The notes beneath the pieces were generated by a model. That model did no database searches, was not told the DNA's origin, and saw nothing but the letters and a program-made list of their open reading frames with translations. 64,000 bases of DNA, taken from positions 329,508 to 393,507 of the forward strand of contig MNCI01001960.1 of assembly GCA_015680685.1 (NCBI GenBank), in the 5' to 3' direction. The stretch comes from Gnetum montanum. Lineage: Eukaryota; Streptophyta; Gnetopsida; Gnetales; Gnetaceae. Below are positions 42,712 through 54,140 of the stretch, in pieces (position 1 is the first letter of the stretch; every line of letters starts with the position of its first letter). The translations under genes and the position numbers were made by a program.

Positions 42712-43028
42712 CTTGGAAGTGCTACTTATCTCCATAGGATAGAATAGCTTTACATTTTTGTTGGACCTAGAATTAGAATTTATAATCATTTTCATCATGT
42801 TTACATTTAGCACACTTAAAGTGAAACAAAATTAGTTTATCATATAGCTCACTAAGAGTTAAATCATACATTTTGCACCTTGCTAACTTTAAGTGTGAAG
42901 ATAATGATCACAAACTTAATATCAACTCACTAGTATACTTATATTTTCCATCTATGGATTATGATATGATCATGCATCAATGCTAGTAACTTGTATGGCT
43001 TAGTGTTGGAATACCCTATCACTTATCA
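42712..43028 (+). repeat. Right part of the 5' LTR of element B
   Basis: Ends ...cctatcacttatca, like element A's LTR, and is followed by a PBS-like tggtgtcatttccaagaatg at 43030 (tRNA-Asp type, with transitions). Together with 1087-1613 it forms the 5' LTR into which element A inserted. Confidence 0.55.
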
Positions 43029-43172
43029 TTGGTGTCATTTCCAAGAATGTATTAATGTTTGCTATTTAGTTCATTTTACAAAGTTTAGTATATCAAGTAT
43101 CACAAAGTATATCTTTCATACTTAGAATAATTTTTCATAACATACACATACTTAAGCATCAAGAAAAATAAA

Positions 43173-45900
43173 ATGACTTCTATAATTAAAGTGAAATCTC
43201 CACCTGTTATTGATCTTAATGAAATTCATCACAAAGGTTACAATGAAGAAGATTGGAGTGAATCAATGTAAACAAGAATTTCATATGCTCATACTAATAC
43301 TTATTATCCTAATTTTACATTCATTTTCCACTAGGATGAATAACTTAGATGGAGAGACTTACAAGGCATTATTTTCCTACCACCTAAAAGTTAAACACCA
43401 TCAATGCTTCAAGTAGCCCTAATAAGATCAAACCTTAGCCACATACAAGAAAGGTATCTAGTCATCAAAAATATGACTAGGTCATATTAGTCAATAGAGG
43501 CTTAAGTAAGAAATAATGATATTATGAAGGTAAGATATGAGCAAGATAAGGGAAAGAAAGCATCATAGACAGTTGTCCTTGAAGCAAACGATGATGCTCT
43601 ATCCCAAGCTAAAAAGTACTATCAGGATCATAGATCTAATTCCTAAACACTTGTAATATGCATTGAAGATCCTGTAAAAATAAAATTATATTTACCTCTT
43701 GTAGAAATCCTTGAACGAGATGTGAAAGACTTCAAACTTAGAAGGAATTCAAGGCCTAATGGCTCTAATGGATCCAAAAGAGATGAATCAAGAAGTCATA
43801 GAAGGAGAACTAGCTGACACCATTTTCCAAATATTCCATCTTCTTCCTCATACTCATCAATAGATTATTATAGGAGGGAATGAAGACTTAAGGGATCATG
43901 ATAGGAAAATGAGAAAATATAATGAGGGACATGCCAACACAAGAAGACATCTTGAAGAAGAAGAAGATGGTAATGAAGATAGAGAAGGAAGGATCACACA
44001 TGAAAGAAGAGAACATCATGAACATTAGAGTGGGAACCACTACAACAAAGTTTTTGAGCTCAAAGATCATGAAGAACCCATGTTAGCCACTTGCAACATG
44101 ATCAACATCAAGGAAGTAGTGTAGATTCCTACAAGGGATTTAAGAGATAGTCACATCAAGTGACTTGATATAAAATATATTCTAAAATTTGAAGGTAGAT
44201 ATAATGTAGATCCACAAAACCATCTCTAAGCCTTCCATGATGCTTTTATCCTATAATATATAGAGAATGATTGGTAGGAATTAAAGTTTTTTTCCAAAAT
44301 AAGCATAAATAAATTTGAGAGCTAGGACAAATCCTTGGAACTAGAATCAATCTGAAGATAGAGTACCATGCTGGAACTTTTTAATGAAACATAAAAAAAT
44401 TACTCTAGATTGTAGAATTTTGGAAACATAATTCAAGGATGAAAATAAGGGATACATTAATCCCTTGATGCAAAAATGAAAAATACTATTGATTGCTACA
44501 TAGTTTCCCAGGCCATGGATTTTCTCAATGAGAACACCTACAACACATCATCAATGGGCTAAGGAACAAAACCAAAGAGACCCTTAGAGTATATGCCCAA
44601 GGAAGGTTATTAGAAAAGATAACTTACCAAATCCAAAGATTAATAGACCAAGTGGTAAAAGAAGAAGGAGAGCTATGAAAAAGGAAATTAGCTAAGGAAT
44701 ATAATAGAGATCTAGCTATCAAGAGAAGAGATGTTAGGATATGTGAAACATAGGAAAAAGAGTTAGACGATGCAATCTAGCAAAAGACTTAGCCTATCCA
44801 AAAATCAATAAATGACATCGCAACAAAGGTAGACAAAATGCGAGATTCTATGAATAAGAAATTTTCTACAACACTTAAGATAGTTGAGGAAAGAGCCGAA
44901 AAATCCTTCAATAAAAATAATGATATAAATAAGAAAAAGAACAATGGACATGAGAATTATAAAAATGAAGAAAAGTTGCTATGATAGAGAAAGTAACATA
45001 CTCAAGATCAAAAGATAATGCAAGATGAAAAGTATGCCAATACAAACATCCTAAGGGATGTTATCTTGTGATGGTTAACTTATAAGAATCTAGGGCATAT
45101 GTACTCAATCTGAAGTTTGCTAAGAAACAAATGCCTAGGAAATTACCTTATCCACAAGGTAATTTCAAATAGCCTTATCAACAACTGTACTATCCAAATA
45201 GGGCTTATCCTCAACGACAAAAACAATATAAGTAGTAGTGGTAACAACCATAGTCATGGGAAATGTCATCGCTAAGGTAACAATATTCTTATAGATAATA
45301 AGATCCTTATGGATACTAAGTACAACATCCTATCTCTCTTAGAAGTACTTCTATTCATACTTCCTCTCCCTACTATTCACCTAAATACCATAGGCCTACA
45401 ACCTCATGCATAGATTCTCATCCTTATATATCTCAACCAACATTGGGCCTCTCTTATCAAGCTCCTAATCCATTATCACCAATACCACCATTAGCAATGC
45501 AAGGGGAACTACCATTACAATCACAATAGAAAAGTGCTACTAGGGTAATTAGTATATAGATAGAGGATCATACTAGCAACACTAAAAGTAAAACTTGAAA
45601 ATTAATTTTCTTTAGGAAAATTTTAGAAAAGGCTAGTAGAGTAAGGACTTTATCTAATCATATTACTTGTATTTTAGATCCTTTCGTACTCACCATGCTT
45701 GTACGACAACCAAATCAAAATATTACAACTATCATGCTAACTAATACAATATTTGATTGGATAAAAGTATCAATTCTTCCTAAGAAAAGAATACATCCTA
45801 GAAATCCTTTGATTTATTTCCAAAATTTCTAGAAACACACCATGTAAAGCTCTCATATATTCTAGGTTAGAAGTGAGTTTCATTTCTCAAGACATGTATA
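43173..45900 (+). pseudogene. Gag of Athila-like element B, decayed
   Basis: ATG 43173 opens MTSIIKVKSPPVID, then NEEDWSES, comparable with element A's EEDWNDQ. After stops, gag-like words match element A at about 44190-44290 (FEGRYNVDPQNHL, AFHDAF). A Pro/Tyr-rich stretch (about 45100-45530) follows. Many TAG/TGA/TAA codons and frameshifts. The last 450 bp (from about 45480) are a diverged duplicate of the segment that follows. Confidence 0.55.
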
Positions 45901-45974
45901 AGGCCTAGAATTTATGCTCATCCTCATCTTGTCCCTGCATATGTTCCTCCTCCAATCACACTGCCACCACTTGC

Positions 45975-46704
45975 TCCACCTATGCAGTGTGAACTACCAA
46001 CTCAACTGCAACAACACAACACTACTAGGGTCATTAATCTATAACTAGTTCATCAACCAAGTGGGTCAAAGAGTTGATCAAAGAAAATACCTTTCTTTTG
46101 ACCCTATAGTTTAGCTAAGCCCTCAAATACACCTATGGTTGACAACCCTATTCCTCCATCTTCTTCTATATCAAATTCCTTCAAGTCCCCTTCAAGCCAA
46201 ACACTACCTAGGATCCATATTGTGATGCTTACTCACACTATATCTAGAAACCTTCCTAAGAAGTTAGCAAATCTTGGAAGTCCTTTGATTTATTTGTAGA
46301 TTGCTGGTAATGAACCATGCAAAGCTCTTCTCAACTCAGGTTTTGGTGTTAATTTAATTTCTCATGAGATGTATATTACATAGAACTTGCCTTCTTTAAA
46401 GAAGAGCAATATCATATTAGAATTGGTAGACTAGTCCATCACGGTTTCATTGGGACTAGTGGAAAACATTGTGACCACTATCTATGGGTGGTCTTATCTA
46501 ATTGATTTCCTAATGATCAAGGTAGACAATTGCAAAGGAGACTTCTCAATCATCATGGGAAGGACATGGCTTAGCACTGTTGATGCAAGAATGGATATAA
46601 GAGATATTTTCCTAGAAATACCCAAAGAAAATGCATTCAAAAAGATCAAGAAGAAGCCAGTCCCATGCATCACATACAACAATACAAGGTGTAATTATGT
46701 GTAG
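45975..46704 (+). pseudogene. Protease region of element B
   Basis: About 46265-46400 encodes LGSPLIYL and CKALLNSGFGVNLISHEMY, aligned with the retropepsin start (D-S/L-G-x-S-V-N), Asp changed to Asn. 46450-46704 gives DFLMIKVDNCKGDFSIIMGRTWLSTVDARMD, the ILGRPWL-type C-terminal element. Typical of Athila-like protease. Confidence 0.65.
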
Positions 46705-47079
46705 AAAATATTAGCTGTGAAACAAGCATCTATATCTACATGCAAGAAGTATGTAGCAGAAGCAAAAATTCAAAGATTTTTGTACATAGTAACCATAAAA
46801 TAAGAGGGCATCTAGTGGCTAACTGCTAATTTTGAGAGTAGTAACTTTGCAAGGAACCAATTGAGATTCAGATGTGCATATGTCACAGGCATGAATGAAC
46901 TTGAGCAAGTTCATCTCTAACTCTTTGATGATGCAAATGATGATACCTATTGGGGAGAGTTGGATATTCCTAAAAATTTCAAGCAAGAGCCCCTTGAATT
47001 AAAAATGCTACTAGCCATAATGAAATATGTGTTTTTTAAAAATGAAAAATTAGTCATAATCAATGCAAATCTGGCTCCA

Positions 47080-48093
47080 GAGCGGAAAATGATACTGTTG
47101 AATGTAGTTAAAAAATAGTTAGTAGATTTTTCCTGGTCATATCCTGAACTCACAAAGATTGATCCTAGGATATGCTAGCATTGCATCTACATTGATTTGA
47201 TCATAAAGCCAAAGAAACAGCCATATAGGCAATTGAACCCCAAACTGAAGCAAATCATCAAAGAGGAAATTAAATAACTCCTCAAGGCAAGGTTCATTTA
47301 TCCCATTGTAGATAGTAAGTAGGTTAGTCCACTTATGATTTTGTCAAAGAAAGATGACAAGTGGTGGGTTTGCATCAATTTTTAGCTATTTAATATGACA
47401 ACATTCAAGGATCATTTTCCATTACAATTTGTTGACCATGTGTTAGACACAATATTTGGGCATTGCTACTATAGTTTTCTAGATGGTTATAGTGACTATA
47501 ACCAAATTCAAATTACACCAGAGAATTAGGTGAAGACAACATTCACAAGTCCTTGGGGGACTTTTGCATGTTGAAAGATGTCATTTGGTCTATGCAATGC
47601 TCTTGCTACATTCCAATGCCTAGTTCTAAGCATTTTTTAACAGCAAATCGGTAGTGGTGTGAAGTCTTCATGAATGACTTCTCCACTTATGGAGCTACAT
47701 TTGAGCAAGCCCTGAATCACCTTGAGCAAGTGCTAAAATGATGTGTTGAAACCAACTTACAGCTTAATTGGCAAAAGAATCATTTGATGGTCTAGAGGGC
47801 ATTGTATNTTCATCCAAGGAATAAATGATCAACTAGAAATTGTTAAAGATGTTCGATCATTCCTTGGACATACTAGCTACTACCAACAATTCATAGAGAA
47901 TTTCTCTAAGATATCAAATTCATTGGTAGAGCTAACAAAGAAAGATGCTCCATTTGTTTGGATGATGAAATATGAAAAGGTATTCTAGTAGTTTAAAGAG
48001 AAACTTGTCGAAGCTCTAATCCTACAAGCACCTGACTGGTCCAAACCATTTCATGTCCTGATGGATGCATCAAATTATGCCTTGGGACCTATG
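47080..48093 (+). pseudogene. Reverse transcriptase and start of RNase H of element B, truncated
   Basis: Words in order: WSYPELTKIDP, LILSKKDDKWWVCINF (with a stop), FPLQFVDHVLDTIFGHCYYSFLDGYSDYNQI, TTFTSPWGTFA, MSFGLCNALATFQ, FMNDFSTYG (the YVDDF box with D to N). An N at 47808 coincides with missing residues. RNase H begins APDWSKPFHVLMDASNYALGPM and stops at 48093, where element C starts. The FLDGYS-x-YNQI form is typical of Athila-type RT. Confidence 0.8.
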
Positions 48094-50420
48094 TGTATTG
48101 GCTGAAAACATTAGTGGCTAGAACACCAAGAGGTTACTGAGTGTACAGCCTAACCATGGATCTGTGCGAGGGCTATGCTTGAGAAAATAGAAATGGGATG
48201 CCCTAAACGGTTTGGACAAAACGTAGCATACAAAATAGTAAAAGCATAACAAAATATGTGACTGAGTAATAAATGTAAATTCATACACAATGATGCAAAA
48301 TGTATGTTATAGCAAAATGAAATGAGCTTGAGTAAGAGAATGTACCACCACAAAATCATTGGATATGATCTTTGTTTGGCCAAGGAAGGTGTACAACTGA
48401 TGAGTAATATGGATAGGCACAGCTTACAACGTAACGGTATGGTCATAGCCCCTGAACTACTGCCAATGGCCTGCTAATCGAAGATGATGAGTTGGTGCTT
48501 GCTAGGCTAAGAGAGATCTAGGAAGTGCTACTGTTGGGGTTTGCTATTTGTTAACCTTTTTCTTGCTAACCTCTTTGTCGAAGCCGATCACTAGAAAGCC
48601 AAATGCCAAAATGGTAATCTCTAATCACAAGAAAACTAAGTACAAAAGCCAACCTTCAAAGACAATCCTTTGAATGTTGTTCATTGGGGTATTTATAGAG
48701 CCAAGAGTAGAAGAGAAATGTGGTTTGGATGCCATGTGTCCTGGGTCCCACATGGCCCAACTTGTAAATGTCTCATACTGGTGTGTAGTTCTACGCTACA
48801 ATGTTACACTGGTATGCTACGTTGGAGTGTAACAAGGCTGGACATGAAACTTGCTAAGCTGTGACCATACCATTCAAATTGCATGTGCTAGAATCCAAGG
48901 AACTACCATTTTTTATAGAAAATTCCAATGTCAAATGCAAAGTGGAGCCTATGCTCCAGGACTACAACTTCCCTGCTCTTGTGAGTAGGGTCAAGTGTAG
49001 GGACAACTTTGGAAATCAACAGGGGGGTTCCAAACAAAGCAAACTATTGATCTTGTCTATTGAAGAGATGTTGAAGTAGAAATGACCATTGCCAATGAGT
49101 TTTGGAGATGCTGGAGACATCTTGATGCTTCTTTGCAAATGTTATGCTACCTACACTACTCAATGTAGCGAAGTAGTATGAATGCCCACACGCTACACTG
49201 TGCAATGTTGTGTTGTATAGCATAGCGTACCAGCTAGTTTTGAGATAAATCTTGCTTGAAAGCCAAAAATACCTCTCTAAGGCCTAGCTAGGCAAGCAAC
49301 GTTTGCAATTGGTAACACTACTTTCCAAGTTGAAATGTCCAAGGACTTGCAAAGTTCATCCTTGGGACACTTTTGGGCTTTGTGTCCTTGCTATGTTGTG
49401 CTATGTTGTGCAGCATAGCATAGCGTAGCAGCCAGTGTGACATGAATTCTTGTCTAGTCTACAATGCTTTGTTAAGAAAATTTTCTTGGGACTCGAGGAT
49501 AAAGTGGAACAGGCAATCTTAGAGGTTGGAGCATGGCCAAGTATGGACCTTTTGCTATGGCAACTTGACGAGGGACCTTCATGCATCATGACCCTGCTAC
49601 GTTGTGCTACACTATGTAGTGTAGCACAGCATAGCACCTAGTTTAACTTGAATTTTTAGTTACTTTGTAGAAATTTTGTCATGGGATGTCAGTCACATCC
49701 TGGAGTGGCAGTAGAATAAGCATTTTTAATGGTTAAGGCATGGGCAATTATGTTTACTTCTTCAAAATAGTTTGAACGGAAGCATTGTCACAGTAGAGGC
49801 CTGCTATGCTGTGCTATGTTGTGTAGCGTACCACAGTGTAACACTCAAATGAAGATGATTGTTGATGAAATTTGCCACATCTTCCTATGTCATGTTGATC
49901 ATGCTTCAAGGATGAAGTGGGGAAAATATCCTAGAGGGCTGGATCATTGTCAACTACATCTTTGGTGCCTGATCAGTTTCCACCTATCCTGCTATGCTAT
50001 GCAGCATAGCGTAGCATAGCAGGTCTTGTAGTTAAAAAACTTGCCAAACTATTTAGTCCATCCTGAAAAATTTTGGTAACTCTTAGCTTGGTCCCTAGGT
50101 AGACTATCAGCCAGGCCATGTGTCAAGCTGGGCAAGCTAGAGGATGTAGTAATCTTGTCAACCTGGGAGATAGAAAATTTTCTAGACTATACGGTCTACC
50201 CCTAGTGCCTCTTTTGTGCAAACTAGCCTCATGGTTGGATGCTATGTTGACTATGCTGCAGAGGGTGGTAGGTAGGCTTGGAAGTAGCTTCATAGGCATT
50301 AGGACTTTTAGGGTGTCATGTTGTTTGCACGGTCCAATGTGATATCATGCTTGCAAAGACCCTTGCCCAAATTTTCAGACTGTGCTGAATCATGAGAGTC
50401 CCAAAATTGATAGTGTTTCA
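48094..50420 (-). repeat. 3' LTR of minus-strand Tat-like element C
   Basis: On the minus strand it starts TGAAACACTATC at 50420 and ends near tgtattgg at 48094, aligning with the ends of the element D and 1 LTRs (gtgtacag..accatggatc). TATAAATA is on the minus strand at 48690-48697. The PPT lies just beyond at 50421. Length about 2.3 kb, longer than element 1's because of its hairpin-bearing repeats. Confidence 0.75.
48785..50025 (-). repeat. Long palindromes about 200 bp apart in the element C LTR
   Basis: Hairpin units at about 48790, 49145, 49388, 49596, 49801 and 49989. The one at 49597-49637 has arms of about 20 bp (tgctacgttgtgctacac / gtgtagcacagcatagca, two mismatches). The one at 49989-50022 has perfect 11-bp arms (CTGCTATGCTA). 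Sequence words (tgctatg, gtagca) differ from those of the other LTR families. Confidence 0.75.
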
Positions 50421-52206
50421 ATGGCCCCTCTTTGTTGACGTCTAGAGGATCTGCTCAAGAGATGTTATCAAAGAATATGAAACACCATGAAGAACAAGAC
50501 GCCAACACTGCTCTTCAATTCCTACTTGTATGACACTTCGCTATGTTTGAGGGTACTTGGAGGATGATGTAGGGTAGGGTAAGGGATGGATTTGAGGAAA
50601 TAGGATTAGGGAAGAGATGAATGTAGAATGTGATGCCATGAAAACTATTGCCATATTGTGATCCCTCATCAGAATGCTTATGACGAATCAGCACGCATGG
50701 GTGTTTTTGCCTTTAGCCGTTAACCTCTCACTGGAGTGCTTAGAGATGGTCGATTTATACCTAAAATGATTGCAAAGTAGCTTTTGTACCATTTTTTTGG
50801 GAACTTGCCTCATTTTTATAGTCCTTTTTGTTGCACACCCACGTTCACTTGGAGACAACCTTGTCATTGCTGTAGAATAGGTGTTTCCTCCCAGAGATGA
50901 GTTGTTTTACATCCATGTGGGGCTTTGACTTGCTTATAGAGGCTTCCCATCGAACAAGTTGCATTATGTGTATCATGGACTTGGCAGTTGGGCATGTGAA
51001 AGGACTTTATGTGCATCAAGGAAGCTTGCAAAGAGGATATGGGAAATTGTGAGTATAGGGGATGGAGACTAAGTTGGTTTAAGGGAGAGTAGGATATGCA
51101 CTCTTAGGTAGCTAAGCTAATTAGAGCGGCCACTTTGGAACAATGTAGCATCTTGCTCTCATGGTGAAACCCATCCTCAAACAATGCCATCTTGGCTTTT
51201 ATCCTGCAAACACAATAGAGAGAAAGCTAGAAAAGACAACCATTGAGTGAAGTGGGGACAAAGTCCTATTTGCTTGGAATACTACCAGGATGGCAAGTGT
51301 TGTGTCTGACGTGTGCAATGTCCAAAGTAGGAAGGCTAGTGTAGGTTTCGGTAGTGGAAAGCTGAAAAGTTCCAGTGGACCCGTCGTAAATGGGCACTGA
51401 AGAGGCTAGGAGCAATGATGATGCAAGTGCTTAGGAACCCTTACCAAAGGCACCATTCATGAAATCCAACTACAAGGTGAGAAGCATAACAACCAAATTC
51501 CTTCTTAAACTCTAACGATGGCGAGGGCTAGAGGATGGTAGCATTGTTGCTGGGCCATAATAGCATTGGGATTCTAGTGGTAGGTGCTAACAGTGAGAGC
51601 TACAATCAGCATGATTGGCTATGGCAGTGGTAGCTCCAAAAGGTCAGCAAGATGTCAAACAACATCTTCGAAAGATCAACAAGATGCTAGGGGTGATGAC
51701 ATTGCATGTGTCCCAAAGGGTTTTTTCTTGGCAACATGAACTTTGTTTTGGAACTGCAACATCCCACCCCATCTACCTATGAAACTTGAAGACATGCATG
51801 CTCACTTGTTTAGAGGGGTCACATGTGTAAGCTAGGAGATGTTGCACTGCAAACCTAGTTTAAGGTCTTGGTAGATTGTTGGATGTGCTAGTTTAAGGTC
51901 CCAGTAGACCGATGTGCTAGTTTAAGGTTCCAACAGACCGTTGTGCTAGTTTAATGTCATAGCAAATGGGGGATTGCTAGTTTAAGGTCATGGTAGACTG
52001 TGCTATGGGTGCTAGTTTTATGTCATGGCCCAAATACATGCTATGCTAATTTAACGTCATAGCAGACGTGTTGTGTTAGTTTATAGTCATAGCAGACTAT
52101 TTGTATCATTTTTATGCTGTAGGGAATGATTTGTGCTAGTTTTACATCATAGCGGATGTTATGGCCTTCCATCGAGCTATCCTACTACTTTTGTATATGT
52201 TGGTTG
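50421..52206 (-). mobile_element. 3'UTR of element C with PPT and motif array
   Basis: Minus strand. PPT aaagaggggccat at 50421-50433, identical in core to elements 1, 2 and D. At 51855-52160 there are about ten copies of the motif (minus strand: gacc-ttaaactagc and similar), corresponding to the 3'UTR array of element 1. Between 50434 and 51850 no gene is supported. Element 3 inserts at 52207, so the rest of C lies beyond the window. Confidence 0.7.
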
Positions 52207-53453
52207 TGAAACACCACAAAAATTTTGAGCTTGGTACTTGTCCAACACCAAGCAGGTCCTTGGGACCCATAGACGACCACAACTACATCTGGTGTCACAC
52301 TTGGCAACTTCGGAGATCAGATGCTTAATTTTCACTAAGTATGCAATCCCAGCATATACGGCCAGCGTATACGCCCAAGTGTACATTCCCAGCATCTATG
52401 CTCAAATTCTAAGCGTATACGCTTAGCGTGTACGGTCAAGTTCACAGTGTATATGCCCAGCGTACACACCCAGCATACACGCCTCACATGTACGCCCAGC
52501 AGGTACAACAGATGCATACGCCCAGTAATAAGATCCCCGGAGACAGCATGGAAAAAGCACTGCAGAGTAAGATTTGGCACAAGGTAGCAAACATCATCGT
52601 ATACGCCCCAGCGTATACACCCATCATCCATCAGCGTATACACCCAGCGTATACGCCAGTGTCCATGACGTCTATGCCTAAGTTTACATGCACCCAGCAC
52701 ATCAGCGTATACGCCCACAGTTTATGCTCGCCAGACATAGCGTATACGCCCAGTGTATACGCCCACCAAATGTAATATATTGTACACTTGTAAATCTTAC
52801 TCTTTCACACCTGGTCTATGCGCCACGTGTCTCCCAACCCGAGTCTGCCATCAAAACCTGTATAAAACCCCAATTTTTCATGAGATCCGGGTCGGTTGGC
52901 AAAATTCCCAGAGCACACCAGAGAGCAAAGACGCTGCGAATCAAAGCCCAAAATATTTTATGCTGGACAACCCTGTACGCTGAGCATACAGCCTCTACGT
53001 CGTGCTTACAGTGTGAACCAGCCATAATCATCCTTGCATCCACTAGGGCTTTTCTTCCACCTTGTGTTCCAGTCACAACTGCGTTAGGTCGGTGCATTGT
53101 ATTTTCATTCTATAATGCCATTGTTACATTTTCTTCCCAAAATCATTTATAGTTTGCATTAATTGTTGCATGTATTCTATTTTTGCTCATTTACGTTACG
53201 CTCTGTTTGCATCGGTTACACTGTTTACGCTCTGATTTACGCCTGTTACGTCGTTTACGTATAACCCAACATATAGCACTTTGGTGTATGTTCGGGGAAA
53301 TCCTTGTCTAATCTGCGTGGAGACCACCCAAGGTACTCTACCTTCATTCATTCCAGCTCACCCTCAGGTGAAGGTAGGGTCTTTTGTGCACGTCTTGTGA
53401 TCCCACTGCCTCTGTTTCCTTCCAACAATAGACCAACGATTTCAGACGGTACA
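52207..53453 (+). repeat. 5' LTR of element 3
   Basis: tgaaacaccacaaaaattttgag start and ...gacggtaca end, resembling the LTRs of element 2. GCGTATACGC array at 52345-52775 and TATA-like tataaaac at 52861-52868. Confidence 0.85.
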
Positions 53454-53458
53454 GAAAG

Positions 53459-53477
53459 TGGCGCTAGAAGGAGGGCC
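53459..53477 (+). other. Primer binding site of element 3
   Basis: tggcgctagaaggagggcc, five bases after the LTR end. Identical to the PBS of element 1. Confidence 0.8.
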
Positions 53478-54140
53478 TCTGCCTAGAACCTTATGTGCAA
53501 GCTTCCTAGCGTTTACGCTGCTGAGCATTTACGCTGCCGCCGACCATACGCTGATTCCTTTTGAAATCCTCCTAGCGTTTACGCTATTCAGTTTAAAACT
53601 GTCTACAAGCTATCCAGCGTCAAACCCTTCAATCCACAAGTTTCTCAACGTCTACGTTGTTTGCCACACGAGGGATTTGTAAGATCCCTAGTGTCTACGC
53701 TGCCGAGTACACGCTACATGCTTTACACTATAGATTTTCTTTACGCCATACACAAGACTGCTAAAGTTTCTGCTACACATTTCTACGCCATAGGTTTTGT
53801 CTACGCTGCACATTGACTTTCTTTGAGATTTTGTTTATGCTACTCTCTTTACGCTGCAAACTCGTTTACGCTACTGTTCATTTATACCACACTGTGCGCT
53901 GTAAAACCTATTTACGCTGCACATTGACATTGTATACACTGCTCGGCATATACACTACACTTCCTACGCTGTAGACTTGTCTACGCTGACCCTATATGCT
54001 TCATCCCTATACGCTGTCTACGCTGTCATTATACCCTGGACGTTGAAGCATATATGCTGCACGTTACCACGTAAGTTTACGCTATACTAAGTACACTAAT
54101 TTCACATCCCTATACCGTGTCATACCCTCGATAGGTCATC
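53478..54140 (+). repeat. Leader of element 3 with TACGCTG repeats
   Basis: Degenerate tttacgctg / tctacgctg repeats to about 54090, equivalent to the element 2 leader. No supported ORF before the Gag ATG at 54141. Confidence 0.65.
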
